Source: Phallus indusiatus | Lineage: Eukaryota > Basidiomycota > Agaricomycetes > Phallales > Phallaceae | Assembly (NCBI GenBank): GCA_027605045.1 | Contig: JAQFWX010000004.1 | Coordinates: 1,146,001-1,210,000 of the forward strand | Reading direction: 5' to 3' | Length of the DNA: 64,000 nt | Part shown: positions 9,900 through 21,952 of the stretch, one piece after another | How the letters are laid out: every line of letters begins with the position of its first letter | How positions within the stretch are numbered: the stretch's first letter is position 1 | The notes under the pieces: generated by a model | Databases searched by the model: none | The model's input: the letters and a program-made list of their open reading frames with translations, nothing else | What the model was told of the DNA's origin: nothing | Position numbers and translations under genes: made by a program

Positions 9900-12800
9900 G
9901 GGATGCGCCCTCACTGCCAACGTCAAATAGATTCGATGTATTGTACATAGAAGACAAGTGCAATGAAATTTCTGATTCGAATTCTATTGACTCTGATGCA
10001 TCCATTCCTCTCTCGAACCCTCTGATCCCTGGTCCTCGTCGCCTTTCGATTGGAAGACGCAAGCGAATTCCACACGAATACCGTCTCAATGCCACTGCCG
10101 GCACTCAGAAGCTCGAGATCGATGTAGAACTTCAGAGCACCGATACGGGCGATCTCATTCACTCGAAGGCGATGCTCGACACTGGTGCTAGTGGGATGTT
10201 CCTCGATCAGGACTTCGTCGAGAAGAATCGGCTCCCGAAGATTCGATTACCGAAACCGATTCCCGTTTTCAATGTTGATGGTACTCCCAATCAGGCGGGA
10301 AATATCACGCATGTAGTGGACCTGGTGATGCGATATCAAACCCATTCCGAACGTGTCATGTTCGCCGTCACCGCCCTCGGCAAATATCCAGTGTTGCTGG
10401 GACTACCCTGGTTCAAGGCTCACAACCCGGTAATCGACTACTCAACTGGAGAGGTCGAGTTAACCCGGTGTAATCCCGAATGTCGATCTTGTAGACCGCC
10501 TTCTACTGAAAAGAAAGGCCCGAAACGTTTCCTGCGTTCAGTTCGAGCGATCCCTCCCGTTTCCCTGGACGAAACTGAATCCACTGATCCAGATATGCCA
10601 GATCTCGTGAATGTGGAAGACGAGTTTCACCCAGAAGAAGGTGATTGATTATTCGCGGTTTCCCTTAATTCAGAACCCCTGGATGAATGTCGTATCAGAG
10701 CAACCGAAACCATCTCACAGCGGTTGGCGCAAGCGCATGCGAACAATACGAGGGATGCACCCAAATCTGGATTTCGAGAGATCGTTCCCGAAACGTTCCA
10801 CGATTTCGAAGACGTCTTCGCGAAAGAATCTTTCGATTCCCTGCCTCCTCCAAAGAAATGGGATCATGCAATAGAGCTCTTACCCGATTCAGATCCCAAG
10901 TTTTGCAAGGTGTACCCTCTGTCGCCTAACGAACAGAAAGAACTCGATGCGTTTTTGGAAGAGAATCTTCGTTCGGGTCGAATCCGCCCTTCGAAATCAC
11001 CCATGGCTTCCCCGGTCTTCTTTATCAAGAAGAAGGATGGCTCCCTACGACTTATTCAGGACTACCGGGCTCTCAACGCGATGACCATCAAAAATCGATA
11101 CCCACTACCTTTAATCCCCGAACTCGTGAACAAATTAAGGGGCGCGAAGTACTTCACAAAACTCGATGTTAGATGGGGATACAACAACGTTCGCATTAAA
11201 GAAGGCGATGAGTGGAAAGCAGCGTTTCGCACAAATCGAGGATTGTTCGAGCCCTTGGTCATGTTCTTTGGTTTAACTAATAGTCCGGCGACCTTCCAGA
11301 CGATGATGAACGAGATCTTCGAGGACATGATCACGGAAGGGGTCGTGGCTGTTTATATCGATGATATCCTGATCTACACGAGAACGAAAGAAGAACACGA
11401 TCGCATCACACGCCGTGTCTTGGAACGACTAAGGGAGCATAAACTCTATCTCAAGGCTGAGAAATGCGAATTCTGCCGTACTAAGATCGAGTATTTAGGT
11501 CTGGTCATTTCCGAGAACACTGTTGAAATGGATCCTGCGAAAGTGTCGGGTGTTAGAGATTGGCCAATCCCAAAGAACGTTACCGAAGTTCAGTCGTTCT
11601 TAGGTTTCGCGAACTTCTATCGTCGATTTATCAAAGATTTCTCGCTGGTCGCCGTCCCCTTGTTTGGCCTCACCAAGAAAGAAGTCCCGTTTATCTGGTC
11701 CGACACCTGCCAACGAGCTTTCGATTCTCTGAAATCGGCAATGACCTCTGCACCGGTTCTTGCGATTCCCGATCCATCGAAACCTTACCGAGTGGAAGCT
11801 GACAGCTCTGACTTTGCAACAGGTGCCGTTTTGTCTCAGCCTTCTCTCGAGGACAACAAATGGCACCCGGTAGCCTTCTTTTCGAAGGCTTTGAGCCCAG
11901 TGGAGCGAAATTACGAAATCCACGACAAAGAGATGCTGGCCATCATTCGAGCATTGGAGGAATGGCGACATTTTTTGGAAGGTGCGACCCATCCAATCGA
12001 CATTCGCACGGATCACAAAAACCTGGAGTATTTTATGACGGCTCGTAATCTAAATCGTAGACAAGCTCGTTGGTCGGTTTATCTCGCTCGTTTCGATTTC
12101 ACCCTGCGGCATATACCTGGCAAATCAATGGGTAAGCCTGACGGTCTGTCGCGTCGTGCTGATCATGGTTCGGGAAAGTTGGACAATCAAGGTATCACCC
12201 TAATCCGACCCGAAATGTTTGCGATCAACGCCATGCAAACATTCCGCCTTAGAGGGGAGGAGGACGAGTTCTTAGGCCAGATACGGAAAGCGAACAGAGA
12301 AGGCAAACGAGAAGATAGCGTCTCGAAAGCCATCGAATCCCTCAAGGCGATAGGCGGGAGATCGGTTCACACCAGTGAATGGGCTGAAGATCAAGACGTC
12401 ATTTACTACCGAGGGAAGATTTATGTTCCCGAAGTGGACGATCTGCGTCGAGAAATCCTCCAACGACACCATGACACCAAACTCGCAGGTCACCCAGGTC
12501 GATTTAAAACGCTAGAACTGGTATCGCGAACCTTTTGGTGGCCTGGGATCTCTAGATATGTACAGCGGTATGTAGAGGCTTGTGACGCTTGTATGCGTAC
12601 GAAACCTTCTCGACATGCTCCGTATGGTGAATTGCAACCTACCGAAACTCCAAATCGACCTTGGCAATTCATATCGGTCGATTTCGTCGTCGAACTCCCG
12701 GAATCGAATGGTTATGATGCAATTCTTTCGGTAGTAGATTCGCTGACAAAACGGGTTCATTTCGTCCCGACGTTTACTACCGTTGACGCTTCTGGCCTTG

Positions 12801-13767
12801 CGTCTCTGTATCTCCAACACGTCTGGAAATTGCACGGATTACCCGAGAAGATCATATCGGATCGCGGACCTCAGTTCTCGTCTCGTTTTACCCAAGAACT
12901 CTCTCGACTACTCGGTATTCGGCTCGCACGCTCCACTGCATACCACCCCCAAACCGATGGTCAGACAGAGCGAGCTAATGCTGAAGTAGAGCAGTATCTC
13001 CGTATCTTTACCTCCGAACGCCAAGACGATTGGGATCGACTGCTACCCATGGCTGAATTCGCATATAACAATCATGTTCATTCGGCCACTCAAGCTACGC
13101 CTTTCGAGCTCGACACTGGTCGCCATCCTCGAATGGGCTTCGAACCGCGTTCGACCGAATCGAAGATCGAATCGGTTAATGATTTCAAAGATAGGATGTC
13201 TCGTTCTTGGGAGGAAGCTCACGCTGCGATCCTTAAGGCTAAGGACGACATGGCTAAGTACTATGATCGTAAACATTTGCCGGCTCCTGACTACAAATCT
13301 GGAGACAAGGTTTATCTAGATGCTAGCGACATCAAGACCACTCGTCCGTCGGCCAAGTTATCGCATCGTTTTCTGGGCCCCTTTCCCATTGCAGCAAAAA
13401 TCGGAACTCGAGCGTATCGACTCGTTCTACCGAAATCGATGTCTCGAATTCACCCTGTATTCCACGTCAGTAAGTTGAAACCAATGGTGCCAGACAGCAT
13501 ACCAGGTCGTCGTTCTAAGCCTCCTCCACCCCGGAGATTCGCGACGATGGTGAGCACTACGTGGTTGAAGAAATACTGGATAGTCGTGTTTTCCGTCGAC
13601 GTCTGGAGTTCAAGGTTAGATGGGAGGGCTATGGTCCAGAGCATGACCAATGGGTCCCAGAGAAAGATGTTGCGGCACACGATCTCATACAAGATTTCTA
13701 CCGATCTCATCCGAACGCACCTCGAACAATTGGTGGTCTTATTTTCCTTCCGCGTCCTAATAGTTAA
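9872..13767 (+). CDS. pol of the chromovirus: protease, RT, RNase H, integrase, chromodomain (two frame lesions)
   Basis: The protease has MLDTGASGMFLD. The reverse transcriptase has the catalytic VYIDDILIY. RNase H follows with KEMLAIIRALEEWRHFLEG. The integrase has an HHCC zinc region (about 12470-12600), the first catalytic Asp in SVDFV, and later SDRGPQFSSRF and TDGQTERANAEVEQ. A chromodomain (VVEEILDSRVFRRRLEFKVR, then W-V-P) closes the ORF at 13767. Two defects are visible: an in-frame TGA at 10646-10648 between protease and RT, and a change from frame 2 to frame 1 in the C-rich tract near 13516-13533, just before the chromodomain. The chromodomain probably directs integration to chromatin, by analogy with other chromoviruses. 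Confidence 0.88.
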
Positions 13768-13794
13768 GTCTCAGGCGTCGGGTCGCCGCCTTGT

Positions 13795-13809
13795 TGAAGG
13801 GGAGGGTGG
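13795..13809 (+). other. polypurine tract of the chromovirus
   Basis: gaaggggagggtgg directly precedes the 3' LTR at 13810, where plus-strand priming occurs in LTR retrotransposons. Confidence 0.75.
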
Positions 13810-14160
13810 TGTTACGGTACGCTAGCGCCTTGCCCTATTATTCGATTTCTTCGATTTCTTTCGATTTCATTTCACACTTCGATTTCCACCATTTCCCGTA
13901 TTTTGTCATTTCCACTATTTTCATCGTTTTCTCGATCTCTCGATCTTTCGATTTATTTCGATTTTTGTCTGTATCTCCTCGGATCCCATGGGGATCAGTC
14001 GGGCGCCTCATATCCTGTACTTATATGCGATTTCCCTAGAGGGGGATACCTAAGCTTGTTCTCTTAGGTTTTCCCTCCTCTAGGTGAGTAGTTAGTCGTT
14101 GTCCCCCAATAGATCTTAGGTTTTCCCTCCTCTAGGTGTGTGCCCTGAGTCGCCCTAACA
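13810..14160 (+). repeat. 3' LTR of the chromovirus
   Basis: 351 bp, identical by eye to 8166-8516, followed by the target duplication TGGAG at 14161-14165. Confidence 0.95.
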
Positions 14161-15528
14161 TGGAGTACTTTCCGGTGAGGTACGATTTGGACATCTATTT
14201 CGCACATGTATAAATGTGGCTGCTGCCCTCCACCAAAATGAAAATGGCAGTCTAGATTCAACTAAAAGGGTGACGCATCCTTCGATGATCGTTCTATTGA
14301 CACGTTCGGCTACCCCGTTTTGGTATGGTTCGTCGGTTTCTGTGTGTCGCCGTTGGATGCCATGTTCTTGACAGAATTTAATAAAATCCTTTCCCATGTA
14401 TTCACCACCTTTGTCATCTTGGAATTCGACGATCCGGAGGCCCGGATTGGCATTTTCGGCATAGGCTTTGTACACTTTGAATGCAGCAAACGCTTCACTC
14501 TTCTTCCGGAGAGGGTAGACCGCCCAAAATCGAGAGGAATCACATATGAATGTGATCCAATATCTGTATCCCTCAGAGGTAGCAGTGCAAACTGGGCCTT
14601 TGAGATCTGAGTAAACCAGGGCTAGCTTTGTTTGACGTGGCGTATGAGGTTCCTTCGGGACATTATGGCGGTGTAGTTTTCCTCCTATACATGGCTCGCA
14701 TATTGGATCCGGTGGTGTCAGGTTAGTGCATTTTACACCATCAACCAGTTCATTTTCGATCATGGAGCGGATTGTGTCTGGATAGATGTGACCACAACGT
14801 CGATGCCAGAGCGTTAGATTCATGTCGCAGGTGCTTCTTTTATTTGAGTTAGCGGCCACCATTACTGATTCCTTGCAGAAGACTTCTGTTTTGCCACGTA
14901 AGTAACCGACATTTTGGTCTGTGATGTCGGCTGAGAATCGAACCTGGTTGTCATATATGAAATCAACCACAGACTTCTTAACATTAACTGTGTAGCCTTT
15001 CTCACGAGTGAGATAGAAGGGTGACAGTAAATTGTGTTTGAGGTCAGGTACATGCAGTACATCATGAAACTCGACAGGTTCCAATTCTTCCCCATTTGGA
15101 CCTTTTGGCCAGAAGACGATCAACCCGACACCCGCAGAATAAATGACTGAGTCATTAGCAAGTCGAATAGGAACCCGGTGTGGTGCATACATTTTGAACC
15201 ATGTCCGGTGTGGTGTCATAGTTCGAGTTGCGCCCGTGTCAGTGTTCCAATTAGAGGCAGCTGGTGTAGAGAAAGTGTTTGTACTTGCTGCTAACTCCTC
15301 TTTTGCTTTCCTTCTTTTCTTTCTTTTCTTGACTGTTGTAACTGTAGTTGTTACTGTAGCAGTCTTGTGAGTCTGAGCAAGAGTTTTGTGGTTTTCAAAA
15401 GCAGTGCAGAGTGTAGCTAGGTTGACCTCGTATGCGGGTGGTATGTAGTCAAAGAAAGTGCCACATTGTAGATGTTCAGCATTTGTATTGTCCAAGTCTT
15501 TCTTAGAAGTATCAGACACGAAGGACAT
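14161..15528 (-). CDS. copia polyprotein, 5' part: gag remnant, protease, integrase
   Basis: Starts with about 90 residues that look like the tail of gag and a Lys/Arg-rich linker. The protease motif NTDTGATRTM follows. The integrase has a zinc region (LWHRRCGH and CEPCIGGK) and catalytic-core motifs (YSDLKGPV, EFQDDKGGEYMGKDF, NGVAERVNRTI). No CCHC zinc knuckle precedes the protease, so the gag N-terminus and nucleocapsid are missing. The frame continues across the gypsy insertion into 5848-8165. The copy would need gag from elsewhere to move. Confidence 0.9.
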
Positions 15529-15668
15529 GTAGAAGACGCGTGAATAATATTGTGTAAATTTTCTTGTACGGACAGACGGGTGTAGGTAGTGAGAGAGCGA
15601 CGAAAGAAAAAATTGCGGAATCTATTATTTTCGGGCTAGTTTCAAGGCGAAGGCCGGGGCCCATAACC

Positions 15669-15854
15669 TGTTGAGTGAAGATCTGAGGAGCTTCGGTCAA
15701 AAGACATATATTAAGTTTTAGCTAGACAAACGTACCTGAGGAGCTTCGGTCAAAAGACGAAGTCTTTTGGCCGGCGCCTCAGGTCACTATGTACAGCGCG
15801 TTATGTAATGTAATATAGATTCTAATCTACGGTGACCGCGTCGTAACTCCAACA
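15669..15854 (-). repeat. 5' LTR of the copia element
   Basis: 186 bp, identical by eye to 5647-5832, flanked by TCATT at 15855-15859. On the minus strand the base after it starts GGTTATGGGCC, the usual position of a tRNA primer site; the tRNA was not identified. Confidence 0.95.
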
Positions 15855-15859
15855 TCATT

Positions 15860-16175
15860 TTCCTTTGTTCTATACATTTTCTAGTCTCATGGGTCTCTTT
15901 TTCTCATCTTTGTTCTGTCTCTCTTTGCATAGATAATGTACATCAGTGCCTCTAACATAAAATCATCTACATATCTTCGTTCTATCGTCCTTCTTCCTAT
16001 GGAAGAGAGAATATCTTCGCGGCAAATCATTAACCCAGTAGACCGAATTCCAAACCTACAATGCATTTCATTCGTATGGAATATTGTTCCTGGTATCTGA
16101 TATATTCTGGTCCATGACCGAAAGCGCAAGTGATACTTTTAGGGCATCCCTGCAGTCCCTCATCGAAATAATTTC
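15860..16175. other. intergenic, 3' flank of the exchanger gene
   Basis: No gene or repeat recognised. It probably holds the 3' UTR of the minus-strand gene ending at 16176. Confidence 0.5.
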
Positions 16176-17252
16176 TCATCGTCTCCAAACGGTAAATTCT
16201 AGAACCAAGAATACAATGTACGCAAGCACCATCACGTAGCCCATCCATTGCCGCGTTCCGAACCATACCATAGCAGTAAACGCTCCGGCAGAAGCTATGA
16301 GGTAACTAACCTCTTCGATTCGCAATGATTCTCCGGTCTTGACCTGTCCGAACAGAGCAACCCCGATGCATAAAGTGAGTAGAAACGTGTTGCTCCCTGC
16401 GGTGATAGCGACGAGAATACCGGAATGACGACGCCATCCGCTCATGAATGCAACAAACTTTTCGGGCAGTGTTGTGGAAAACGAGAGTATCGTTAGGCCA
16501 ACGACTGTTTCGGATAAATTAAGAGCTGAAGCGAGTGTGGAGGCGGCGTGGGACAAGACGTAGCCACTCAGTGAAAGAGCGACAAAGCCTATGACGATCT
16601 GAAATATATGGTATGTCGAGCTCCGTTCACCCTTCTTTGAAGAAAAAGCGGCTGCTTGAGATAGAAGGTTGTCGGTGCTAGATGCTGGACTGGTGATGAC
16701 GTTCGGAACTGCAGACGACGCTGGAGCGTCATCAAACACTTCGTTGTCCGAATCTTCATCTCCATCTGTAGGCGCGGTAACGTAACCTCGATATATGCCC
16801 CAACCAATGGATATAGTGTATGCAACGAAAGCTCCAATCAAGACTCCACCGCCAATTTTCCCCATTTTCGTCGGACCAGCAGTGACCAGACTAATTCCAA
16901 CGGATGTAGTAACGATCAACTGAACCAGAGCGTAGATCTTGGCACTTTTATCAAATGTTTCGATAGGTCTGAAAAGGAGACCGAGGGAAAATGCTCCCAG
17001 AATGTTGGAAATGCAACTTCCTATAACGTTTCCTATTGCAAGAGCAGGTTTTCCTTGCGCAATCGCGGCAATGACGACGATAAGCTCTTCCCATTCGGCA
17101 CCTGCTGTAAGAAGAGCGATTAATGTCTCGCTGAGTTGGAGCCTTCTGGCTAAGATAACGGTATGGTCGATGAACTTGTCTGCGCCATAGTCCAAAACAA
17201 AAACGGCGCATATAAAAGCGCTAACATTGAAAGAAACTACATCGAAAGACAT
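16176..17252 (-). CDS. Na+/Ca2+-exchanger (CaCA) family membrane protein
   Basis: A single exon of 358 aa. Two halves each hold an exchanger-type alpha repeat. The first is GAEWEELIVVIAAIAQGKPA followed by IGNVIGSCISN; the second is GLTILSFSTTLPEKFVA followed by ITAGSNTF. They match the family signature (acidic residue in helix 2/7, GN.IGSN-like motif in helix 3/8), although the first repeat has GAEWEE where GTSLPE is usual. About ten hydrophobic segments surround an acidic, Ser-rich loop (about 165-225). The length resembles bacterial YrbG-type exchangers rather than long animal NCX proteins. It probably moves Ca2+ or another cation across an internal or plasma membrane; the ion is not determined. 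The next gene upstream reads in the same direction. Confidence 0.85.
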   Translation of the reverse strand: MSFDVVSFNVSAFICAVFVLDYGADKFIDHTVILARRLQLSETLIALLTAGAEWEELIVVIAAIAQGKPALAIGNVIGSCISNILGAFSLGLLFRPIETFDKSAKIYALVQLIVTTSVGISLVTAGPTKMGKIGGGVLIGAFVAYTISIGWGIYRGYVTAPTDGDEDSDNEVFDDAPASSAVPNVITSPASSTDNLLSQAAAFSSKKGERSSTYHIFQIVIGFVALSLSGYVLSHAASTLASALNLSETVVGLTILSFSTTLPEKFVAFMSGWRRHSGILVAITAGSNTFLLTLCIGVALFGQVKTGESLRIEEVSYLIASAGAFTAMVWFGTRQWMGYVMVLAYIVFLVLEFTVWRR

Positions 17253-17501
17253 CGTCGAGCAGTTGAGAGTCTGGGGTAATGATGACGTAAAACTCTCAGA
17301 TTACATGATCTTGTTCTTCTCGGATGCAGATTTGCATATCCGCTCCTTTTGGAGCAGAAATTTAATTATGCCAATAACAAAATTTCTATTGAAAACATAA
17401 CTTGCAGCACAAATTAATTAGGAGTACACAGAGCTTTGACATCATCAATGAACAGTGGCGCTTATTTGATATCCTATCCTACCGAAGAACTCACATCCTT
17501 T

Positions 17502-20500
17502 CTATCCACTATCCACATTCTGGTGGTTTGGAGGTGACGTTGGTGACGGCGATGGGGACGACGACGATGACGGTGATTGCTGAGAACCTGAAGCGAGCGA
17601 AAAGCTTGTTGATGACCCTAGTTTCAGCTTTAGCTTCCCTGACGAAGGCGGTGTTTTCGCTACCCCTACGAGTTTCGAAGATGAGTCGGCCTTCGGTGTA
17701 CTCGATGCGATGTTAGGTTTTTTGCTCTTCATCAATCGTTCTAGCATCTCGTCCTCATCGTCTTCGTCCTCTCTCCTCCGCTTCTCGCCCAATTTGAGAG
17801 GCGAAGTCGTCGATAATCTATCCCGCAGTGACTCTGCAATATCGCCACCGACCTCGTCCGGTAATTCAGCAGAGTCCTTCTTCGATGAAGGGGTTTTGCT
17901 TGAATTAGAGGATGAAGGTGATGATGTGGTCGTGGATGGTATTTGTAGGCCAGCAAACCAGTCTACTTGTCTGAACGGCGATGTATTTGGGGGTTTAGAT
18001 TGGTCAACGGCCAATGGGTTGGCGGACTTCGAGGGCGAAACGGCATTTGTTATATCGTCTTCGTCATCGTCTCCATAATCAACTAGTGTCTGCATTGGTG
18101 ATGGTGATCGAGGCAACGAGGGACGTAACTGCTTTTGAGGTGTTGGTAATGAACCAGGAAAAAATGCCTTTCCGCGTTTCCGTTTTAGAGCGTTCATCGG
18201 CGGCGGAATCGCTGGGGATTTGACGACTTTTGGTGAATCTTCTTCGTCCGACTTGTTGAAGTAGTCTTCCTCCTCGGCATCCAAAGCGTTGCCCTGGCCC
18301 CATTTCCGCGTGGATGGTACGACACTAGTTCTTTCATCAGCAACCAAGCATCAAAATAACGCGAAAATAAACGTACGAAGGTTTCTCATTTTCTTTGGGC
18401 GGTGGTTCATTGTTCATCTCCCAACGACGAATGAGATTTTGGAATCTTTCCCCACAGACAGGTATGGCTGCTAACTCTGTAATACTCGACTGATATCTCG
18501 ACATAAGATGAGTCAATAGATCCTTGAAATTTTCCTGAAAAGAATAATAAAACAGAAAATGAGAACTCAAGCGGCATCAGCTGAACACCATCAAACGTAC
18601 TCGTCGTATATGCTCGAAGAATTCTTGGCAGCATGAGCTGAGCAAGTTATCTAATCGTGACTCGCGGATCGTCAATTGCAATATTGGGGCAAAGACATCG
18701 TGTTTCGTGAGCTGTAGGAAAATATTTGGATTTCCAAACTTGAGCGTAGCGCGGAAAAACCGGAGTGCGGCTGGCGCTTGAAATCAGCATTGTCCGGCAT
18801 AAAAAACTAGATACAGGCCTACCCAGACAGAGATGTTTTTCGCGGGCCAGCAGTAGTGATGCGACACGTGGTATAATGGGCGGCATTGAATTGCTGGGAG
18901 AAATGATGAAGAAGTGGCTTCGAAAAGAGTGTTGCAAGGCAAACGACGTCAGCAGGTCACATAAATACAGGTAGAGGTTCGATCGGTCACGAGTTATAGG
19001 TAAAACGCGTTCTAAGTTTTAAGTAAGTTCCACAATTTCACATTAATGTACGATTCATTTCCGGTACCTTTGATTTTATGATGTTCAGGTAATTCAGCAA
19101 AAGGTTTGAATAGGTTTTCGGAGCACTTTTGATAGAAATGGTCCAAAAACCGCTCCGTTATTGGATCATCTTTAGCTCGGGCCATGGCACGCATTGCGAT
19201 AATCTATTAACAAGTGTGAAATTCCGAAAGCAAAATCTTCGATACTGAAGCTTACGTTCGTAGGTTCCTGAGCGTCCGCTTGTGGCACATCCAAAACAGC
19301 TTTTAGTGCATCAGCCATCTGGCTTCGATAAGCCACCTCTTGAGTGGATGTCAGCGATCTACATAGAGTCTCTAGAAGAGTCTCCCGCTTAGTTTCCGAC
19401 CCAGTCATGCCTCCATGTCCAGCCACACTCATACTAACGCCCATCGTAGGTTTCCCCGCGATTCCCACTTGCTTCATGACATGCTGCCGGACTCCGCCGA
19501 CATCATGGTCGAGGATCAGACTTAGCACTTCACCCGCAGTACTGAGTATCTGTGACTCTTGTCTCCCTAAAGCCCATTGGATTGCATGGAGGACGCCTTT
19601 GTCTACCAATGTACGGAATAACTGCATTCGAGCTGGTAGTTGAACATTCTTGCCCAAGAGACATAGCTGTTGTATCAGATGAATCGTGTCCTTCCGCCTA
19701 TCATCTAGTGAATAAGGCGGAGTCGATAAGGAGATGGAGGAAGAGGAGCTGGAGAACCAATCTGGGGTCGATTGAGAGGCAATATCAGACGAGTGTAAGG
19801 AGTTTTCGCTTGAGGTTGATCCTTGTGGTTTAAGTTCTCTGTCGTCAGTTCCTGTCGAAAACGAGTCACTTCTCGCCTTCCCCTTGTCCGTTCGTTTGCC
19901 ATCCCTCACGTCGCCTTTTTCCGCCGTGAGAAACAAGCCGACCAATTCGCGGAGGAACCGTTCGTCTTGTTGCACACTAGTCACGATATCTATCTGATTG
20001 AAGATGATACAAGAGTTTAGCACATTGAAGGTGGCGTCGTCTGTTAGGCGCGCTAGGACGAAGTCCTTCAAAAGCTGTAAACGATATGTCTGGTGGATCT
20101 TGATTCGGATTTGAGATTCTCGGATAGGAATGGGTTCCCGAAAGCGGGATGATGATTCGAAAAATTCACGATATGATGCTTTATGTGTTGGAAATTCTGG
20201 ATCATCTGAGTAGCGACAAGAGAGTTAGAAATCGTCTTCTAAAACAGAAAAAACATGCAAAGACAAACACTCTAATACACCAAGTACACCACTGAAAATA
20301 GCATCTTGAAGGATATACTCATACAGGGCAGGTTCGTTTATAAGCACTAGATAAAATCCATCAAACTCTACATAACAACGTGGCGTTGCCTGGCTCACAT
20401 ATTGCTTGCATACAACAATAGCAGGCATGAAGTTCCTGAATATCTTCCAGGTCCTCTGCCTGATGGTGTACATCAATCACTTGCTTTACATAGTCCTAAT

Positions 20501-21746
20501 GTGAAATCTTAAACAACAGGACAGACACGTGCGTACTTTATATCACTCACATTTAAGATAATGTAATCGCATAACCGTTCTTTTCCATGAGGCTGACGGC
20601 AGACTTGTTTAATAACTCGTCCACACTCATGCATATTTCCTAGCGCAGGATTGGGTAGCTTGGCGGCGTGAAGAAATGAGTTCATTGATTCAGCGGCGAA
20701 CATGTGCATGGAGGATCCTGCATCAGATGGCAGACCGTCTTCTTCACCTATAATGATCCATCACATGGATTGAATAAACCATAGACGAAAAGCTGTGTTC
20801 ATAATGCACCTTTGTCCTGTAAATGCCGCTGAACCTCTGCAATGAACTCCCAAACTTCACTGCAGCCGTCAATATCTTGAAAACTCAAAGCAAAATCGCT
20901 ACCATCCGGCTCGGTCCAAACGATTAAAGTATCTGATATCGAAAATAAGAAAGAGGTTAGCGAGATAGTCGAGGAAATAAACTCAAGACCATGAGGGAGA
21001 GAGAACAGGTAAAGAGAATCACCTTGTTGTCGTTGGTAAACGTCAGTGGCGCGAATGATGCATTGCAATAAAATATCACTACTGTGCTCAGCACGTGCTA
21101 TTAGTCTAGCCTCTCGAGCTTCTTCATCATATTCTCCCTGACAAAATGCAGTACCGCGGTCGGTCCATTTCTGCCCAAGTAGTTCGTATACCTGAAATGT
21201 GTGAAATGAGACGTGGATAGGGGGAAGGAAAGAGGAGCGAACTTTGACGCGACGAATATCTGCTTCAAGATCATCCTGAGACCAATCTCCATCGCTTTCT
21301 CCTGAGCCCAGATCTGGATCCTCTTCTGGATCGGATCCCTGAGGGAAGCTAGATGTATCTCTATCCACTTCTAGTTTGGAAGGCTGTTCTTGTTGTTCTT
21401 GAAGTCCATTGGTATTATCAGGTACATTTTGTGGTGGGGAGGGTGATGGTTGAAGCGGGGAAAGTGACTCGGATTCTCCTGAATCTTCTGAGATGTTGGT
21501 TGAGGAAGTCGACGCGTTGGAAGCGGGTCGAGCTGGACTTGATGGCGGCGAGACAGGCTCAGGAGCGGAAGGACGAGTTGGAGGAGATTGTGGTAAGGTC
21601 CGTTGAGAATCACGTTTTGTATTGCCTGAATGCGAATTAGGATGTGTTGGAGAAGAGGAGACGAAGGACTTTAAAGGAGCGTCAGAGTGGTCGGAAGGAT
21701 GGTCGATTTCCACAAGAGAATGCGAAGGCGATAAGAGAGTAGACAT
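17502..21746 (-). CDS. psy2: protein phosphatase 4 regulatory subunit 3 (Psy2/SMEK)
   Basis: Multi-exon gene starting at ATG 21746. Confident early exons are 21746-21243, 21191-21023, 20932-20810 and from 20747 on; several more run down to 17502. A Ser/Pro-rich leader is followed by a PH/EVH1-like domain (VYELLGQKWTDRGTAFCQGE, then DTLIVWTEPDGSDFALSFQD). The SMEK domain follows (NEPALYEYILQDAIFSGVLG, RLQLLKDFVLARLTDD, IIFNQIDIVTSVQQDERFLR, PARMQLFRTLVDKGVLHAIQ). The tail is acidic and Ser-rich with basic KRKRGK and KRRRED patches, likely nuclear targeting. The protein directs PP4 phosphatase to substrates in DNA-damage signalling and related pathways (family knowledge). A Ser-rich insert divides the SMEK domain near 19700-19900. 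Confidence 0.9.
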
Positions 21747-21952
21747 TCGAAGCCTATAAAAACAGAAAAAAACAAAACCTTTAATAGAAGAAACCAGACA
21801 ATTTGGCTGCGTATTAGACGAGTAGCGTTTTCAGAGTTGCACAGTTCCTGACGAAACCGCTCGTTACATGTATACCAAATCCAAACTCCGACCGGCATGA
21901 CGGTAACGGTTCCACTCAAAACTCAAATGTTGGTTATAATAATGTACACTCT

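Larger units (their letters stand above)
8166..14160 (+). mobile_element. Ty3/gypsy chromovirus inserted in the copia integrase
   Basis: Two 351-bp LTRs (8166-8516 and 13810-14160) are identical by eye, start TGTTACGG and end CTAACA. Both sides carry the 5-bp duplication TGGAG (8161-8165 and 14161-14165). The internal region codes gag, protease, reverse transcriptase, RNase H, integrase and a chromodomain. A purine tract precedes the 3' LTR. The 11 nt at 8519-8529 are exactly complementary to 8408-8418 in the LTR, which suggests self-priming as in Tf1/sushi elements. The coding region has a TGA and a frame change despite the identical LTRs. Confidence 0.96.
5647..15854 (-). mobile_element. 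Ty1/copia LTR retrotransposon, interrupted by a nested gypsy element
   Basis: The two 186-bp ends (5647-5832 and 15669-15854) are identical by eye, start TG and end CA, and are flanked by the same 5 bp, TCATT (5642-5646 and 15855-15859). The element reads on the minus strand. A purine tract lies next to the 3' LTR (plus-strand ctccccctc from 5833). The order protease, integrase, reverse transcriptase, RNase H is that of copia. Apart from the gypsy insertion at 8166-14160, about 4.2 kb of copia remains. Most of gag is missing: only about 140 bp separate the 5' LTR from the pol-like ORF. Identical LTRs suggest recent insertion. Confidence 0.95.

Noticed and set aside
16030..16266. Small ORFs next to the exchanger gene
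   Set aside because: Overlap the exchanger end in other frames or lie in its 3' flank; no support.
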